12,974 nucleotides of DNA from Bacilli bacterium (GCA_017531065.1 JAFXLR010000145.1:1-12974); one strand, 5' to 3'; positions 1 to 6,947 are shown, counted from the first letter of the stretch. Numbers and translations are program-made. The notes: a model not told the origin generated them from the sequence alone.

Positions 1-84
1 CATCGTGCCGAACTGGAAGCGCTCGCCGATACGATCGTTTATACCGGTCCTATCGACCGGTTCTACGACTACCGTTTCGGTCAA
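1..84 (+). CDS. glf: Internal fragment of UDP-galactopyranose mutase, at a chimeric contig end
   Basis: Frame 1 of the plus strand reads without a stop from base 1 and contains IVYTGPIDRFYDYRFGQ. This matches the conserved Glf segment (E. coli has IIYTGPIDQYFDYRFGALEYRS), which lies in the middle of the roughly 370-residue flavoenzyme that interconverts UDP-galactopyranose and UDP-galactofuranose. The match stops after FGQ; the expected LEYRS is replaced by CRR and a stop, exactly where the antisense strand becomes secDF. The fragment has no start, no natural end and no intergenic spacer, and it faces the opposite way from every native gene. Its codons (CTG, CGG, ACC, GCC) also look unlike the neighbourhood. 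I infer a library or assembly chimera, with the join at about 80-87. A real recombination remnant is possible but less likely. Confidence 0.85.
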
Positions 85-2692
85 TGTAGACGCTGAGGAA
101 CTTGCTGACTGGAACAAGAACGAATAAGGAAGCGGCAACCGCGAAGGCTAAGCCAAGGATGGCGCCGACGAAGATGACTGCGTATTCACGTGGTCCGAAG
201 ATGGCAAGAGCTAAGCAAAGCACAGCCATGATCGAAGAGAAGATAAGAATCTCAAGGGCCTCTTCAGCGTTGGCTTTGACAAGGCACTGATTCTTGAACT
301 CGAGGGCGTTCTTATCACGCTCACGGGAATCTTTGACAATTTCCTTCGCTCTATTAAGAGTGAAGAGAGCAACGTATAAGGCAGCCAAGGCAGCCAAGGC
401 GGCACCGATTGAGGCAAGCGGTGTCACTGGGATTCTCGTAAGAGCGAAGAAGGCGACGACCAAGACGCTTGAGCCAAGGGAGATAACCGAGGCAGTGAAG
501 GAGCGGGCTAGGCCAAATCTTGCGACGAGATAGACGAAGGCGATAGCAACACCGACGCCGATTCCAAGGTAGACGGTTCCAAGGTTTGGTGTGCCAGCCT
601 GGTAGAAGACGGTGTTGGCGCTAGCGTAAACGCTATTGTCGGCAGTGAATGCATCAACGGCTTCTTTGACGGCCTGGTTGAGGCTGTTGAAGGTAGTTCC
701 GTTGACGGTGAAGGTCTTAGAAGTGTCCTTCTCATCGAAGTAAACGCTGAGAGGGATTTCGAAATTGTAAACGGTGTAAGTGATCTCATCCTCGTTGAGG
801 TAAACCTCTCTGGTCTCAAGGGTGATGGATTCTTCGGTGGTGAGCTCTCCAAGGCTCTTGTCGTTGTATTGGATAAGAGGGAGGAAATCGTCCATCATCT
901 GCTGCTTATCAGCAAGTTTCTTGGTGGAATAGGATTCTTTGTTGATCCAGTATTCGACGTTGATGGAGGTTGTGTTGTCGTAAGCGCCACTGTAGTTGAA
1001 GGCACCGACTGTGGCACTCATGATGGAGACGCCAGCGATAGCCGCAACAAGAAGAGCGAGAGCAGCAATCATGAATGGACGCTTTGGCTTCTCGAAGTCT
1101 TTGTTGGCAAAGGCGCCATAATAGGTCTGTTTTTCATCCTTTAAGGCATTTGGAACCTTAGTTGGGTCAACACCCAAGAAACCTTTGAGATGCTTTTCGC
1201 TGTCTGGATCATTGGCAAGAAGCCAGCCTTCGATGCGAAGCATAATGAGGTTGAGGACTAAGCCGAAAGCGGAAGTTAAGGTAAGAGCAAGACCAAGGTT
1301 GCCGATGGTCGAGTGAACAAAGCCATAGAGGCAAACGCCGATGGCGATTGAGATAATCGAGATATCAAGGGTTGGCCAGAGGGCTTTCTTGGAAGCTTCC
1401 TGGTGGGCTTTCTTGAGGGTACGGCCTTCATAAAGCTGCTGTTTGACTTTGTGGAAGTAATAGATTCCACCGAAGGCAGTGACGATAGCACCAAGACCGA
1501 AACCGGCAAGAGCGCCGATACCGAACTGGGCACTGAAGTAAGCGAATAAGAGGATAGCACCTTCCACTGCAACGGCCGCATTGCCAAGAATAGCGATGGC
1601 GCCGAGACGGTAGAAGACACCGATGATGACGATTCCAATGATCAAGGCCACAAGTGAAGCGATGGCGCTTGGACCGAAGTTGATGGCAAGATGCCAATCA
1701 CCGGCACGGGTGAGCGGATCAACGCCTGCGGTCACAACGCTCGAGTAAGCGAAGGTGACATCATAGTTGTATTCTTTGGCGTTAAGGATATCGCGGTAGA
1801 ACTTAGCGGCTTTGTAAGCGGCGTTAGCTTTAGATGGATCGTAGCTACCATCTTTGATGGCGGCGCTAGATGGGATGAGCTGAAGCTTCTTGTAGTTGTT
1901 GTCAGAATCAGCCTGATCAACATACCAAGCGTTGTTGGCGTCCTCACCAAAGAGAAGACGGTTAGCCATGTTTGGAGTGAAGTCTTCGGTGCCTTTGTTC
2001 TGAACGGCAGCGTAGCTATCAGCTTCCTGTTTGTGATGCCAGAGGACTAAGAGGCAGGATTTGCCTGGAGTGGTGACATTTCCTTCGTCGTCTTTTTCTT
2101 CCTGGACGGTATGTTCGGTGCAGAACTTGATAAGCTCATTGAGCTTGCCATTCTCACCCTGGAAGGTTTCCTTGATCGGAACGGTAACGACTGGAACGGT
2201 GTTGACGTAGGTGATCTCAGCGTTGGTTCCTTCTTCGAATAAGCCGTTATCGGCGAAATCGATGCTGTTTGGGGCTTCGCTCATGGCGTCTTCGTCGGTT
2301 GTGCCGGCTTCGACGGTGACATGCTGTCCGCTATAAGCTAAATAAGTCTGAAGATAGGAATACTCGACTTCGTCGCTGCCCTGAGTACGGACAGAAACCT
2401 TGATGGTGCTGTAACCTTCTTTGGCAACGGTCGCATTGATATCCCAAAACTCGAGACGATCCTCGATTTCTTTGGCGACTTCATTCACGGCGTCGTAGTT
2501 ATCGTCTGTGATGTACGTTTGAGTGTGAACACCTTCGTAGGTGCTGTTCTTTTCAGAAATACGGAAATATAAATCCTTGCCGCTTCCATAGGAAACGTCA
2601 GTATCCATTTTGCTCAAGGACGAGGTGATGGTCGCACCAACCCCGAGGAGCAAAGAGGCGCCAAGGAACAAATAGGCTAATGTTCTCCGCAT
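50..2692 (-). CDS. secDF: Divergent SecDF-type protein-export membrane protein, 3' end cut by chimera
   Basis: SecDF assists SecYEG translocation by pulling on emerging substrate, using the proton-motive force. The layout fits a fused SecD-SecF: TM1 at residues 3-24, a large extracellular P1-like domain at about 25-335, then helices at about 340-362, 364-386, 391-413, 441-459, 464-485, a second-half first helix at 540-562, an extracellular domain at 563-705, and helices at 706-728, 731-752, 758-780, 815-833 and 837-860. The start at 2692 is chosen because GGAGG sits 6 bases upstream of that ATG; an upstream ATG at 2740 lacks this. The family motifs are degenerate: the Asp in the SecD VDANVLI motif, the Asp in the SecF DTVVVFDR motif and the following Arg are not found at the equivalent places (VTAFGGIYY, YVALFTLNR, EEALEILIF). 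The native sequence ends near D871 (base 80); the last nine residues, RNGSRRTGR, are antisense glf. Assignment rests on topology, length and synteny after ruvAB more than on motifs. Confidence 0.75.
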   Translation of the reverse strand: MRRTLAYLFLGASLLLGVGATITSSLSKMDTDVSYGSGKDLYFRISEKNSTYEGVHTQTYITDDNYDAVNEVAKEIEDRLEFWDINATVAKEGYSTIKVSVRTQGSDEVEYSYLQTYLAYSGQHVTVEAGTTDEDAMSEAPNSIDFADNGLFEEGTNAEITYVNTVPVVTVPIKETFQGENGKLNELIKFCTEHTVQEEKDDEGNVTTPGKSCLLVLWHHKQEADSYAAVQNKGTEDFTPNMANRLLFGEDANNAWYVDQADSDNNYKKLQLIPSSAAIKDGSYDPSKANAAYKAAKFYRDILNAKEYNYDVTFAYSSVVTAGVDPLTRAGDWHLAINFGPSAIASLVALIIGIVIIGVFYRLGAIAILGNAAVAVEGAILLFAYFSAQFGIGALAGFGLGAIVTAFGGIYYFHKVKQQLYEGRTLKKAHQEASKKALWPTLDISIISIAIGVCLYGFVHSTIGNLGLALTLTSAFGLVLNLIMLRIEGWLLANDPDSEKHLKGFLGVDPTKVPNALKDEKQTYYGAFANKDFEKPKRPFMIAALALLVAAIAGVSIMSATVGAFNYSGAYDNTTSINVEYWINKESYSTKKLADKQQMMDDFLPLIQYNDKSLGELTTEESITLETREVYLNEDEITYTVYNFEIPLSVYFDEKDTSKTFTVNGTTFNSLNQAVKEAVDAFTADNSVYASANTVFYQAGTPNLGTVYLGIGVGVAIAFVYLVARFGLARSFTASVISLGSSVLVVAFFALTRIPVTPLASIGAALAALAALYVALFTLNRAKEIVKDSRERDKNALEFKNQCLVKANAEEALEILIFSSIMAVLCLALAIFGPREYAVIFVGAILGLAFAVAASLFVLVPVSKFLSVYIDRNGSRRTGR

Positions 2693-2709
2693 AATAATCC
2701 TCCAACCAA

Positions 2710-2740
2710 TTGCACTGCACAAAAAAATTGTGTTTAGCAA
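2710..2740 (-). promoter_or_regulatory. Stem-loop in the secDF 5' leader
   Basis: On the minus strand TTGC-TAAA-CACAA-TTTTT-TTGTG-CAGT-GCAA forms a hairpin: an upper 5-bp stem (CACAA/TTGTG) with a T5 loop, a symmetric 4x4 internal loop and a lower 4-bp stem. It ends 6 bases before the GGAGG ribosome-binding site at 2699-2703. It could modulate secDF translation. It is too GC-poor and too far from a T run to be a good terminator. The function is inferred. Confidence 0.3.
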
Positions 2741-2749
2741 GCGTTTATA

Positions 2750-2779
2750 AGTCTACCCCATACGCGAGCGTACGCACAA
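2750..2779 (-). promoter_or_regulatory. Weak candidate promoter for secDF, with a small dyad
   Basis: In the 117-base gap between ruvB and secDF, TTGTGC (2779-2774) and TAGACT (2755-2750) are 18 bases apart, a modest match to sigma-A boxes. TATAAA at 2749-2744 is an alternative -10. A short inverted repeat, TACGC-GA-GCGTA (2761-2772), lies in the spacer and could be an operator, but it is short enough to occur by chance. Confidence 0.25.
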
Positions 2780-2782
2780 GAG

Positions 2783-2816
2783 AAAAAACCACTTTTAAGG
2801 CAAATAGTCTTAAAAG
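2783..2816 (-). terminator. Probable terminator overlapping the ruvB stop codon
   Basis: A perfect 8-bp stem, CTTTTAAG / CTTAAAAG (2809-2816 and 2792-2799), with a 9-base loop is followed on the minus strand by TGG and six T residues. The stem contains the ruvB TAA. It is AT-rich and so weak, but the T run lies only on the minus-strand side, which supports termination or attenuation between ruvB and secDF. Confidence 0.45.
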
Positions 2817-3838
2817 AGCAACCAATCATGGGCGATTTTCAGGTGTTCGTAGGCCTTGGAGGTCGCTTCGCGGCCTCGAGGTGTTCTATTGATGAGGCCG
2901 ATCATCAAGAGATATGGCTCATAAACGTCTTCTAAATTCGTGACTTCTTCGCCGATGGATGAGGCGATGCTCTCTAAGCCAACCGGGCCGCCATTGAAGC
3001 GTTCGATGATAGCTTTGAGATACTTGATATCGACGTCATCGAGGCCAAGGTCATCGATCTTAAGGGCCTCAAGGGCGCGGTTTGCCAATTCGACGTCGAT
3101 TCTGTTTAAGCCTTCAAAAGATGCGAAGTCACGGACTCTTTTGAAGATACGGTTTGCGATACGTGGGGTTCCACGGCTTCTTTTTGCGAGGAGCGCCACT
3201 GCTTCTTTATCAATCGGCATCTCGAGAACCTTTGAAGTTCTTTCGATGATCTTGCCGATCTCTTCTTCACTATAGAAATCAATCTTCGCGCTGATTCCGA
3301 ATCTGGCACGAAGAGGCGAGGACAAATCACCAGCGCGTGTGGTCGCACCCACAAGCGTGAATGGAGGGAGCGCCATGTTGAGCGATTTTGCAGCACCATC
3401 CCTATTGATCATGATGGAAAGCTGGAAGTCTTCCATTGCGCCATAAAGGACTTCTTCGATATGTCTTGGAAGTCTATGGATTTCATCGATGAAAAGAATA
3501 TCGCCTGGCTCAAGGTCGCACAAAATAGCGGCTAAATCGCCACTTTTTTCAACTGATGGGCCATTGACGACGCGAATGTTTCCACCCATTTCATTAGCAA
3601 TAACATAAGCCAAGGTCGTTTTGCCTAAGCCTGGCGGGCCATAAAGCAAAACGTGATCAAGGCATTCTTCTCTTTTTTTGGCGGCGCCGATAAAGACGCT
3701 GAGGTTCTTTTTAAGGGCGTCCTGTCCAACGTATTCCTTAAGGTTCTTCGGACGCAAAGTGATGTCGGTGGCGCTATCGCCGCTCTCTCTTCTTGCATCA
3801 AGAAGGCGATCAGGTTCTCTGTTCTCGCTCTTTTTCAT
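2810..3838 (-). CDS. ruvB: Holliday junction branch-migration ATPase RuvB
   Basis: RuvB is the hexameric AAA+ motor that, with RuvA, drives branch migration of Holliday junctions during recombination and fork repair in the cytoplasm. The 342 residues match the family length. Visible elements are the [12 protein letters not shown] entry motif (28-39), Walker A GPPGLGKT (67-74), Walker [10 protein letters not shown] (113-121), sensor 1 GATTRAG (164-170), the SPLRARFG arginine-finger region (174-181), sensor 2 RGTPRIANR (222-230) and the C-terminal winged-helix segment [10 protein letters not shown] to INRTPRGR (283-322). The ATG lies 2 bases after the ruvA stop with no clear Shine-Dalgarno sequence, so translation is probably coupled to ruvA. 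queA, tgt and yajC, which usually follow in Bacilli, are absent. Confidence 0.98.
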   Translation of the reverse strand: MKKSENREPDRLLDARRESGDSATDITLRPKNLKEYVGQDALKKNLSVFIGAAKKREECLDHVLLYGPPGLGKTTLAYVIANEMGGNIRVVNGPSVEKSGDLAAILCDLEPGDILFIDEIHRLPRHIEEVLYGAMEDFQLSIMINRDGAAKSLNMALPPFTLVGATTRAGDLSSPLRARFGISAKIDFYSEEEIGKIIERTSKVLEMPIDKEAVALLAKRSRGTPRIANRIFKRVRDFASFEGLNRIDVELANRALEALKIDDLGLDDVDIKYLKAIIERFNGGPVGLESIASSIGEEVTNLEDVYEPYLLMIGLINRTPRGREATSKAYEHLKIAHDWLLF

Positions 3839-3840
3839 AA

Positions 3841-4404
3841 TTATCTAAGTTTCTTGAGGGCTTGACGGAGGACTTCTTCATTAGAGAGACCAGGTTCGTT
3901 GATTGAAGCAAGCGCCTCATCGATGGCTTTGACTTTGAAGCCAAGGGACTTAAGTCCTTCTCTGACTTCGTCATATTGGTTTGGATTGGCTTTGGAGCCA
4001 CCGCCTATATCGGCGAGCCTGCCTTTGAGGTCGAGAATGATTTGGGCAGCCGCTTTCGGGCCAATGCCAGGTAATTTTTTAAGGAATGTCGTGTTGTTCG
4101 CGGCAATGGCCTTCATAAGGTCGTTAGGATTTGTCGCACCTAAAGCCACAATCGCGGTCTTTGGTCCAATGCCTTTGACCTCGATAAGAGACTCGAAAGC
4201 CTCTTTCTCTAATTTGTCTTTGAAACCGACGAGGTAATGGTCATTCTCGTTGAAGACTTCATGGACGTAAACAGTCGCTTCTTCTTCGTAAGCAAAATCG
4301 GAGGTACGGGCGACCAAAAGCTCGTAGGCGATTCCACTAGGCAAGGAGATGGCAACGCTTTCTTTGCCGATGTTGACGATTTTTCCAGTGAATGAATAAT
4401 ACAT
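3841..4404 (-). CDS. ruvA: Holliday junction DNA-binding protein RuvA
   Basis: RuvA binds the four-way junction as a tetramer or octamer and loads RuvB. The 187 residues show the three family domains: an N-terminal OB-fold (about 1-63, starting [10 protein letters not shown]), two helix-hairpin-helix DNA-binding motifs ([15 protein letters not shown] at 74-88 and [19 protein letters not shown] at 108-126), and a C-terminal RuvB-contacting domain (about 143-187) after a Gly/Asn-rich linker. It is slightly shorter than the usual 190-205. The start is set by alignment to the family N-terminus; there is no good Shine-Dalgarno sequence, and the stop of a 31-codon ORF lies 2 bases upstream, so translational coupling is likely. 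The same 2-base spacing recurs before ruvB. Confidence 0.97.
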   Translation of the reverse strand: MYYSFTGKIVNIGKESVAISLPSGIAYELLVARTSDFAYEEEATVYVHEVFNENDHYLVGFKDKLEKEAFESLIEVKGIGPKTAIVALGATNPNDLMKAIAANNTTFLKKLPGIGPKAAAQIILDLKGRLADIGGGSKANPNQYDEVREGLKSLGFKVKAIDEALASINEPGLSNEEVLRQALKKLR

Positions 4405-4406
4405 TT

Positions 4407-4502
4407 CTAACGGTAAACAGCGATAAATAGTAAGAAAAGAAGAAAGCAGACGGCAACCGAGGCTAAAGCCAGTATCGGGATCAGCAATTTGTTTTCTTTC
4501 AT
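4407..4502 (-). CDS. Possible 31-aa single-helix membrane peptide upstream of ruvA
   Basis: An ATG at 4502 opens a 31-codon frame: MKENKLLIPI, then a continuous hydrophobic stretch through LLFLLFIAVYR, ending TAG. It looks like a one-helix membrane peptide with a positive N-terminus. Its stop is 2 bases before the ruvA ATG, the same gap as between ruvA and ruvB, and it fills nearly all of the obg-ruvA gap. It has no Shine-Dalgarno sequence, and a perfect TATAAT ends only 6 bases before the ATG, so it would be read from a leaderless mRNA. It could be a real small protein or a coupling ORF that delivers ribosomes to ruvA. I recognise no family; a chance ORF is possible. Confidence 0.45.
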   Translation of the reverse strand: MKENKLLIPILALASVAVCFLLFLLFIAVYR

Positions 4503-4508
4503 CGTTTA

Positions 4509-4514
4509 ATTATA
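4509..4514 (-). promoter_or_regulatory. Consensus -10 box for the ruvAB unit, leaderless arrangement
   Basis: TATAAT on the minus strand, 6 bases before the ATG at 4502, would place transcription start at or within a base or two of that ATG. No good -35 lies 16-18 bases upstream (TATCAA at 4537-4532 is the nearest). A perfect dyad, CTTGAT-GT-ATCAAG (4531-4544), overlaps the obg stop and the expected -35 position and could be a regulator site. Confidence 0.45.
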
Positions 4515-4539
4515 CAGGAAATAGTTGTGACTTGATACA

Positions 4540-5814
4540 TCAAGTCGTGTAATCGAAGACGAAATCACCAATCTGGACTTTGTCGCCATCTTGAGCGCCG
4601 ACTTCTTCGAGTCTTTCCTCGATGCCGATGTTGTCCAAATAACGGATGAGACGGACGATGCCTTCATCGGTTGTCGTGTTGATGAGAGCGGCGTCGCGTT
4701 CGACTTTTTCGCCTTTGATGATCCAGCCGTTTTCGCCACGGAGGATCTTGTAATCGGATTTTCCTTCCATCTCACGGGCATCGTAGACCTTCATCTTCGT
4801 GGCCTCGTTGACGCCTTTGATCGGGAATTCTGGGGTCGTTTCGATTAATTCGATGGCTTTCTTGAGAAGCTTATCGACGCCTTCATGAGTAAGGCTCGAT
4901 AAAGCGATGGATTCGAATCCGAGCTTCTTGTCAAATTCTTTTTTGAGGTCTTCCGCCCCTTCCATATCCATCATGGAAGCGACGACTATCTGAGGACGTT
5001 GCTCGAGGAAAGCGTTATAGGCTTTGAGCTCCTCGTTGATGGCAAGGTAATCCTGATACGGATCCCTCTCACCAGACATGGAGACAAGGTGGATAAGAAT
5101 GCGAGTTCTTTCGATGTGGCGTAAGAATTGGATGCCTAATCCTTTGCCTTCGTGAGCACCTTTGATAAGGCCAGGCATATCGGCAAGGACGAAACTCCTG
5201 CCGTCTTTGAGATAGCAAACACCAAGGTTCGGAACCAAGGTGGTGAATGGGTAATCTGCGGTTGGGACGTTGGCTTTGCTAACGACATTAAGGAAAGTCG
5301 ATTTGCCAACGCTTGGGAAACCGATCAAACCAGCATCGGCTAAAAGCTTGAGCTCGAGGATGAGTCTCTTCTTCTCGCCTGGGTGACCGTTTTCAGCAAT
5401 GCGCGGGATTCTGTGACGGGATGATTTGAAGCAAGCGTTGCCTCTGCCACCGCGTCCACCTTTTGCGACAAGGACCTTTTGTCCTTCTTCTTTGATATCG
5501 GCCAAAACGCGTCCGGTCGCTTCTTCGGTGACGATGGTGCCAACCGGGACTTCGATGGTGACGTCCTCAGCGTTACGGCCATACTTCATCGTCTTCATTC
5601 CTTTTTCGCCGTCTTGAGCGATGAATGTTCTGGAATGACGGAAATTGTAAAGGTTGTTTAAGTTAGCTTTCCCAAGAAAATAGATGGAACCACCACGGCC
5701 TCCGTTTCCTCCATCTGGACCGCCTTTCGCGGTGTTTTTGTCACGAAGAAAAGAGATGCAGCCGTCGCCGCCTTTTCCGCTTCTGACTTCGATAACGCAA
5801 CGGTCGATCAGCAT
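4540..5814 (-). CDS. obg: Obg/CgtA family GTPase
   Basis: Obg is a ribosome-associated GTPase needed for 50S assembly and linked to stress signalling. Its 424 residues are close to B. subtilis Obg (428). The order is the glycine-rich Obg fold (1-158, with GKGGDG, GGPDGGNGGRGG and GGRGGRGN), a G domain with G1 GFPSVGKST (165-173), the ADYPFTT switch I (186-192) and G3 DMPGL (212-216), SSLT as G5 (306-309), and a C-terminal OCT domain (about 345-424) ending IGDFVFDYTT. The G4 motif, NKxD in almost all GTPases, reads SMMD here (280-283), which should affect guanine specificity or affinity. The ATG is one base after the glycosyltransferase stop, and GAGG lies 6 bases upstream, inside the end of that gene. 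It takes its usual place downstream of rpmA. Confidence 0.97.
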   Translation of the reverse strand: MLIDRCVIEVRSGKGGDGCISFLRDKNTAKGGPDGGNGGRGGSIYFLGKANLNNLYNFRHSRTFIAQDGEKGMKTMKYGRNAEDVTIEVPVGTIVTEEATGRVLADIKEEGQKVLVAKGGRGGRGNACFKSSRHRIPRIAENGHPGEKKRLILELKLLADAGLIGFPSVGKSTFLNVVSKANVPTADYPFTTLVPNLGVCYLKDGRSFVLADMPGLIKGAHEGKGLGIQFLRHIERTRILIHLVSMSGERDPYQDYLAINEELKAYNAFLEQRPQIVVASMMDMEGAEDLKKEFDKKLGFESIALSSLTHEGVDKLLKKAIELIETTPEFPIKGVNEATKMKVYDAREMEGKSDYKILRGENGWIIKGEKVERDAALINTTTDEGIVRLIRYLDNIGIEERLEEVGAQDGDKVQIGDFVFDYTT

Positions 5815-5815
5815 A

Positions 5816-6364
5816 TTAGGCCTCTTTTCTCTTTAAGGATTCCTTTTCCTCTTCGGAAAGGATGTAGTTCTTCTTGTTCTTTTTGATGCGTTTCATGTCA
5901 CCGATGAAGTTCATCGATGTTTTGGCGGCTTTCTCAATCGTTGATTTCTCGCCATCGTTCCAGTTGCATGGGACTTCTTGAATATCGAATCCGTTGAGAT
6001 GGCAGAAATAGAGATATTCGACATCAAAGGCAAAGCCATCGATGATCTGATGTTTCGCTAAAGCTTTCGCGAGGTCTTTCCTGAAAAGCTTGAAGCCGCA
6101 CTGGGTCTCGGAGTAGCCAAGATGGAAACGCATTCTGATAAGGATGCGGCTGACCCAACTGACGAAACGTCTCTTAAGGGTCTGTTTGGTCTCGATGACC
6201 GCGCCTTTGCAACGTCTAGAAGCGATGAATCCATCGTGCTTTTCAATGACAGGAAGGATTCTTTCCATGATGTGGAGGTCGGTCGCGAAATCGGCATCCA
6301 TAAACATGATGTAATCACCATCGGCCTCAAGGAAGCCGTGTTGGACGTTATGGCCTTTTCCCAA
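5816..6364 (-). CDS. Family 2 glycosyltransferase, C-terminal part after a frameshift
   Basis: This frame carries the GKGHNVQHG motif, the DXD-type FMDADFATD, an ETQCGFKLFR motif, a FAFDVEYLYFCHLNGF motif and EVPCNW, in the order seen in dolichyl-phosphate glucosyltransferase (ALG5/DPM1-like) GT2 enzymes, which move a sugar from a nucleotide donor to a polyprenyl phosphate. The basic tail (KRIKKNKKN) may contact the membrane; no transmembrane helix is visible, unlike DPM proteins with C-terminal anchors. The nominal start is a TTG at 6364, but there is no Shine-Dalgarno sequence and the fold's N-terminal half lies in the other frame (6348-6578), so this is almost certainly not an independent protein. 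The coding sequence continues from residue K74 of the upstream frame at about 6356-6359. It is tightly coupled to obg, at the position where Bacillus has spo0B. Confidence 0.85.
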   Translation of the reverse strand: MGKGHNVQHGFLEADGDYIMFMDADFATDLHIMERILPVIEKHDGFIASRRCKGAVIETKQTLKRRFVSWVSRILIRMRFHLGYSETQCGFKLFRKDLAKALAKHQIIDGFAFDVEYLYFCHLNGFDIQEVPCNWNDGEKSTIEKAAKTSMNFIGDMKRIKKNKKNYILSEEEKESLKRKEA

Positions 6365-6578
6365 ACTTGTTCTCGTAAGGGAGAGCCTTCACGCGGTGAT
6401 CGAATTTGGCCATCAAAACCTCAGCGAGGCTGACGTTCTTATCATCACTCCCATCAAGGACAACCAAAAACTCGTAATCGATTCCTAAGGTCTCGAAATA
6501 CGGGAGTCCGACCTTCTCGATGTTTTCGAAGCAGGTCGCTGTCTGGTTTTTGCAAGGGATGACGATACTTAGTTTCAT
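6348..6578 (-). CDS. Family 2 glycosyltransferase, N-terminal part, ends at a frameshift
   Basis: The frame begins MKLSIVIPCKNQ, the typical GT2 first beta strand, and includes VVLDGSDD (39-46), the nucleotide-binding acidic motif. It then reads LPYENKFGK and runs out of frame to RP and a stop at 6348-6350. A one-base skip at the A4 run (6356-6359) joins FGK to GHNVQHG of the other frame and gives an intact protein of about 253 residues, the normal size for a soluble ALG5-like enzyme. The start at 6578 has no Shine-Dalgarno sequence; a TATAAT box ends 10 bases upstream. The frameshift could be a sequence error, a disabled gene or a programmed shift (the local sequence is AAA-AGG-C). Confidence 0.85.
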   Translation of the reverse strand: MKLSIVIPCKNQTATCFENIEKVGLPYFETLGIDYEFLVVLDGSDDKNVSLAEVLMAKFDHRVKALPYENKFGKRP

Positions 6579-6588
6579 AGCGTTTTAT

Positions 6589-6594
6589 ATTATA
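6589..6594 (-). promoter_or_regulatory. -10 box for the glycosyltransferase-obg unit
   Basis: TATAAT on the minus strand ends 10 bases before the ATG at 6578, with only AT-rich, weak -35 candidates (GTTTCA or TTTCAA) 16-17 bases further up. The predicted 5' untranslated region is only a few bases, too short for a ribosome-binding site, and none is visible. The site lies right after the rpmA terminator, as expected for a new transcription unit. Confidence 0.5.
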
Positions 6595-6613
6595 CGATTT
6601 TTTTGTTTTATTG

Positions 6614-6645
6614 AAACAAAAACGGGCCTTATGGAAAGACCCGTT
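6614..6645 (-). terminator. Intrinsic terminator of the rplU-prp-rpmA operon
   Basis: On the minus strand AACGGGTC and GGCCCGTT pair over 8 bp (one G-U) around a 9-base loop, followed by TTTGTTTC. The wobble pair makes the stem better on the minus strand than on the plus strand. It lies 20 bases past the rpmA stop. Confidence 0.8.
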
Positions 6646-6665
6646 AAAGTTCATTGTTAGCCGAA

Positions 6666-6947
6666 TTAGTTGGCGTAGACGGAAACTCTCTTTCCCTTCT
6701 TGCCGACGCGTTCGAACTTAACGGTGCCATCGATAAGGGCATAGATGGTATCGTCGCCACCTTTGGCGGTGTTGATGCCAGGATGGATACGGGTTCCTCT
6801 TTGTCTATAGATGATATTGCCAGCAAGAACCTGCTGACCGTCACCGACCTTAGCGCCAAGTCTTCTGCCAGCGGAATCACGGCCGTTCTTGGTGCTCGAA
6901 ACGCCTTTCTTGGAGGCGAATAATTGGAGATCAATGATGAATTTCAT
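6666..6947 (-). CDS. rpmA: 50S ribosomal protein L27 with cleavable N-terminal extension
   Basis: L27 reaches the peptidyl-transferase centre with its N-terminus. The 93 residues include the family core [20 protein letters not shown] (11-30) and [15 protein letters not shown] (43-57). Residues 1-10, [10 protein letters not shown], are the Firmicutes-type prepeptide: LQLF followed by ASKKG matches the site cut by the Prp protease, whose gene overlaps this one upstream. The ATG overlaps the prp stop as ATGA, and AAGGA sits just upstream. It is the last gene of its operon and is followed by a terminator. Confidence 0.98.
   Translation of the reverse strand: MKFIIDLQLFASKKGVSSTKNGRDSAGRRLGAKVGDGQQVLAGNIIYRQRGTRIHPGINTAKGGDDTIYALIDGTVKFERVGKKGKRVSVYAN

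Noticed and set aside
50..79. Native C-terminus RNGSRRTGR and stop codon of secDF
   Set aside because: These bases are the reverse complement of the glf fragment; the true secDF end is not in the window.
2693..2740. Upstream ATG at 2740 as the secDF start (16 extra residues)
   Set aside because: No ribosome-binding site; the extension lies in a hairpin-forming leader, while the ATG at 2692 has GGAGG 6 bases upstream and gives a normal N-terminal membrane helix.
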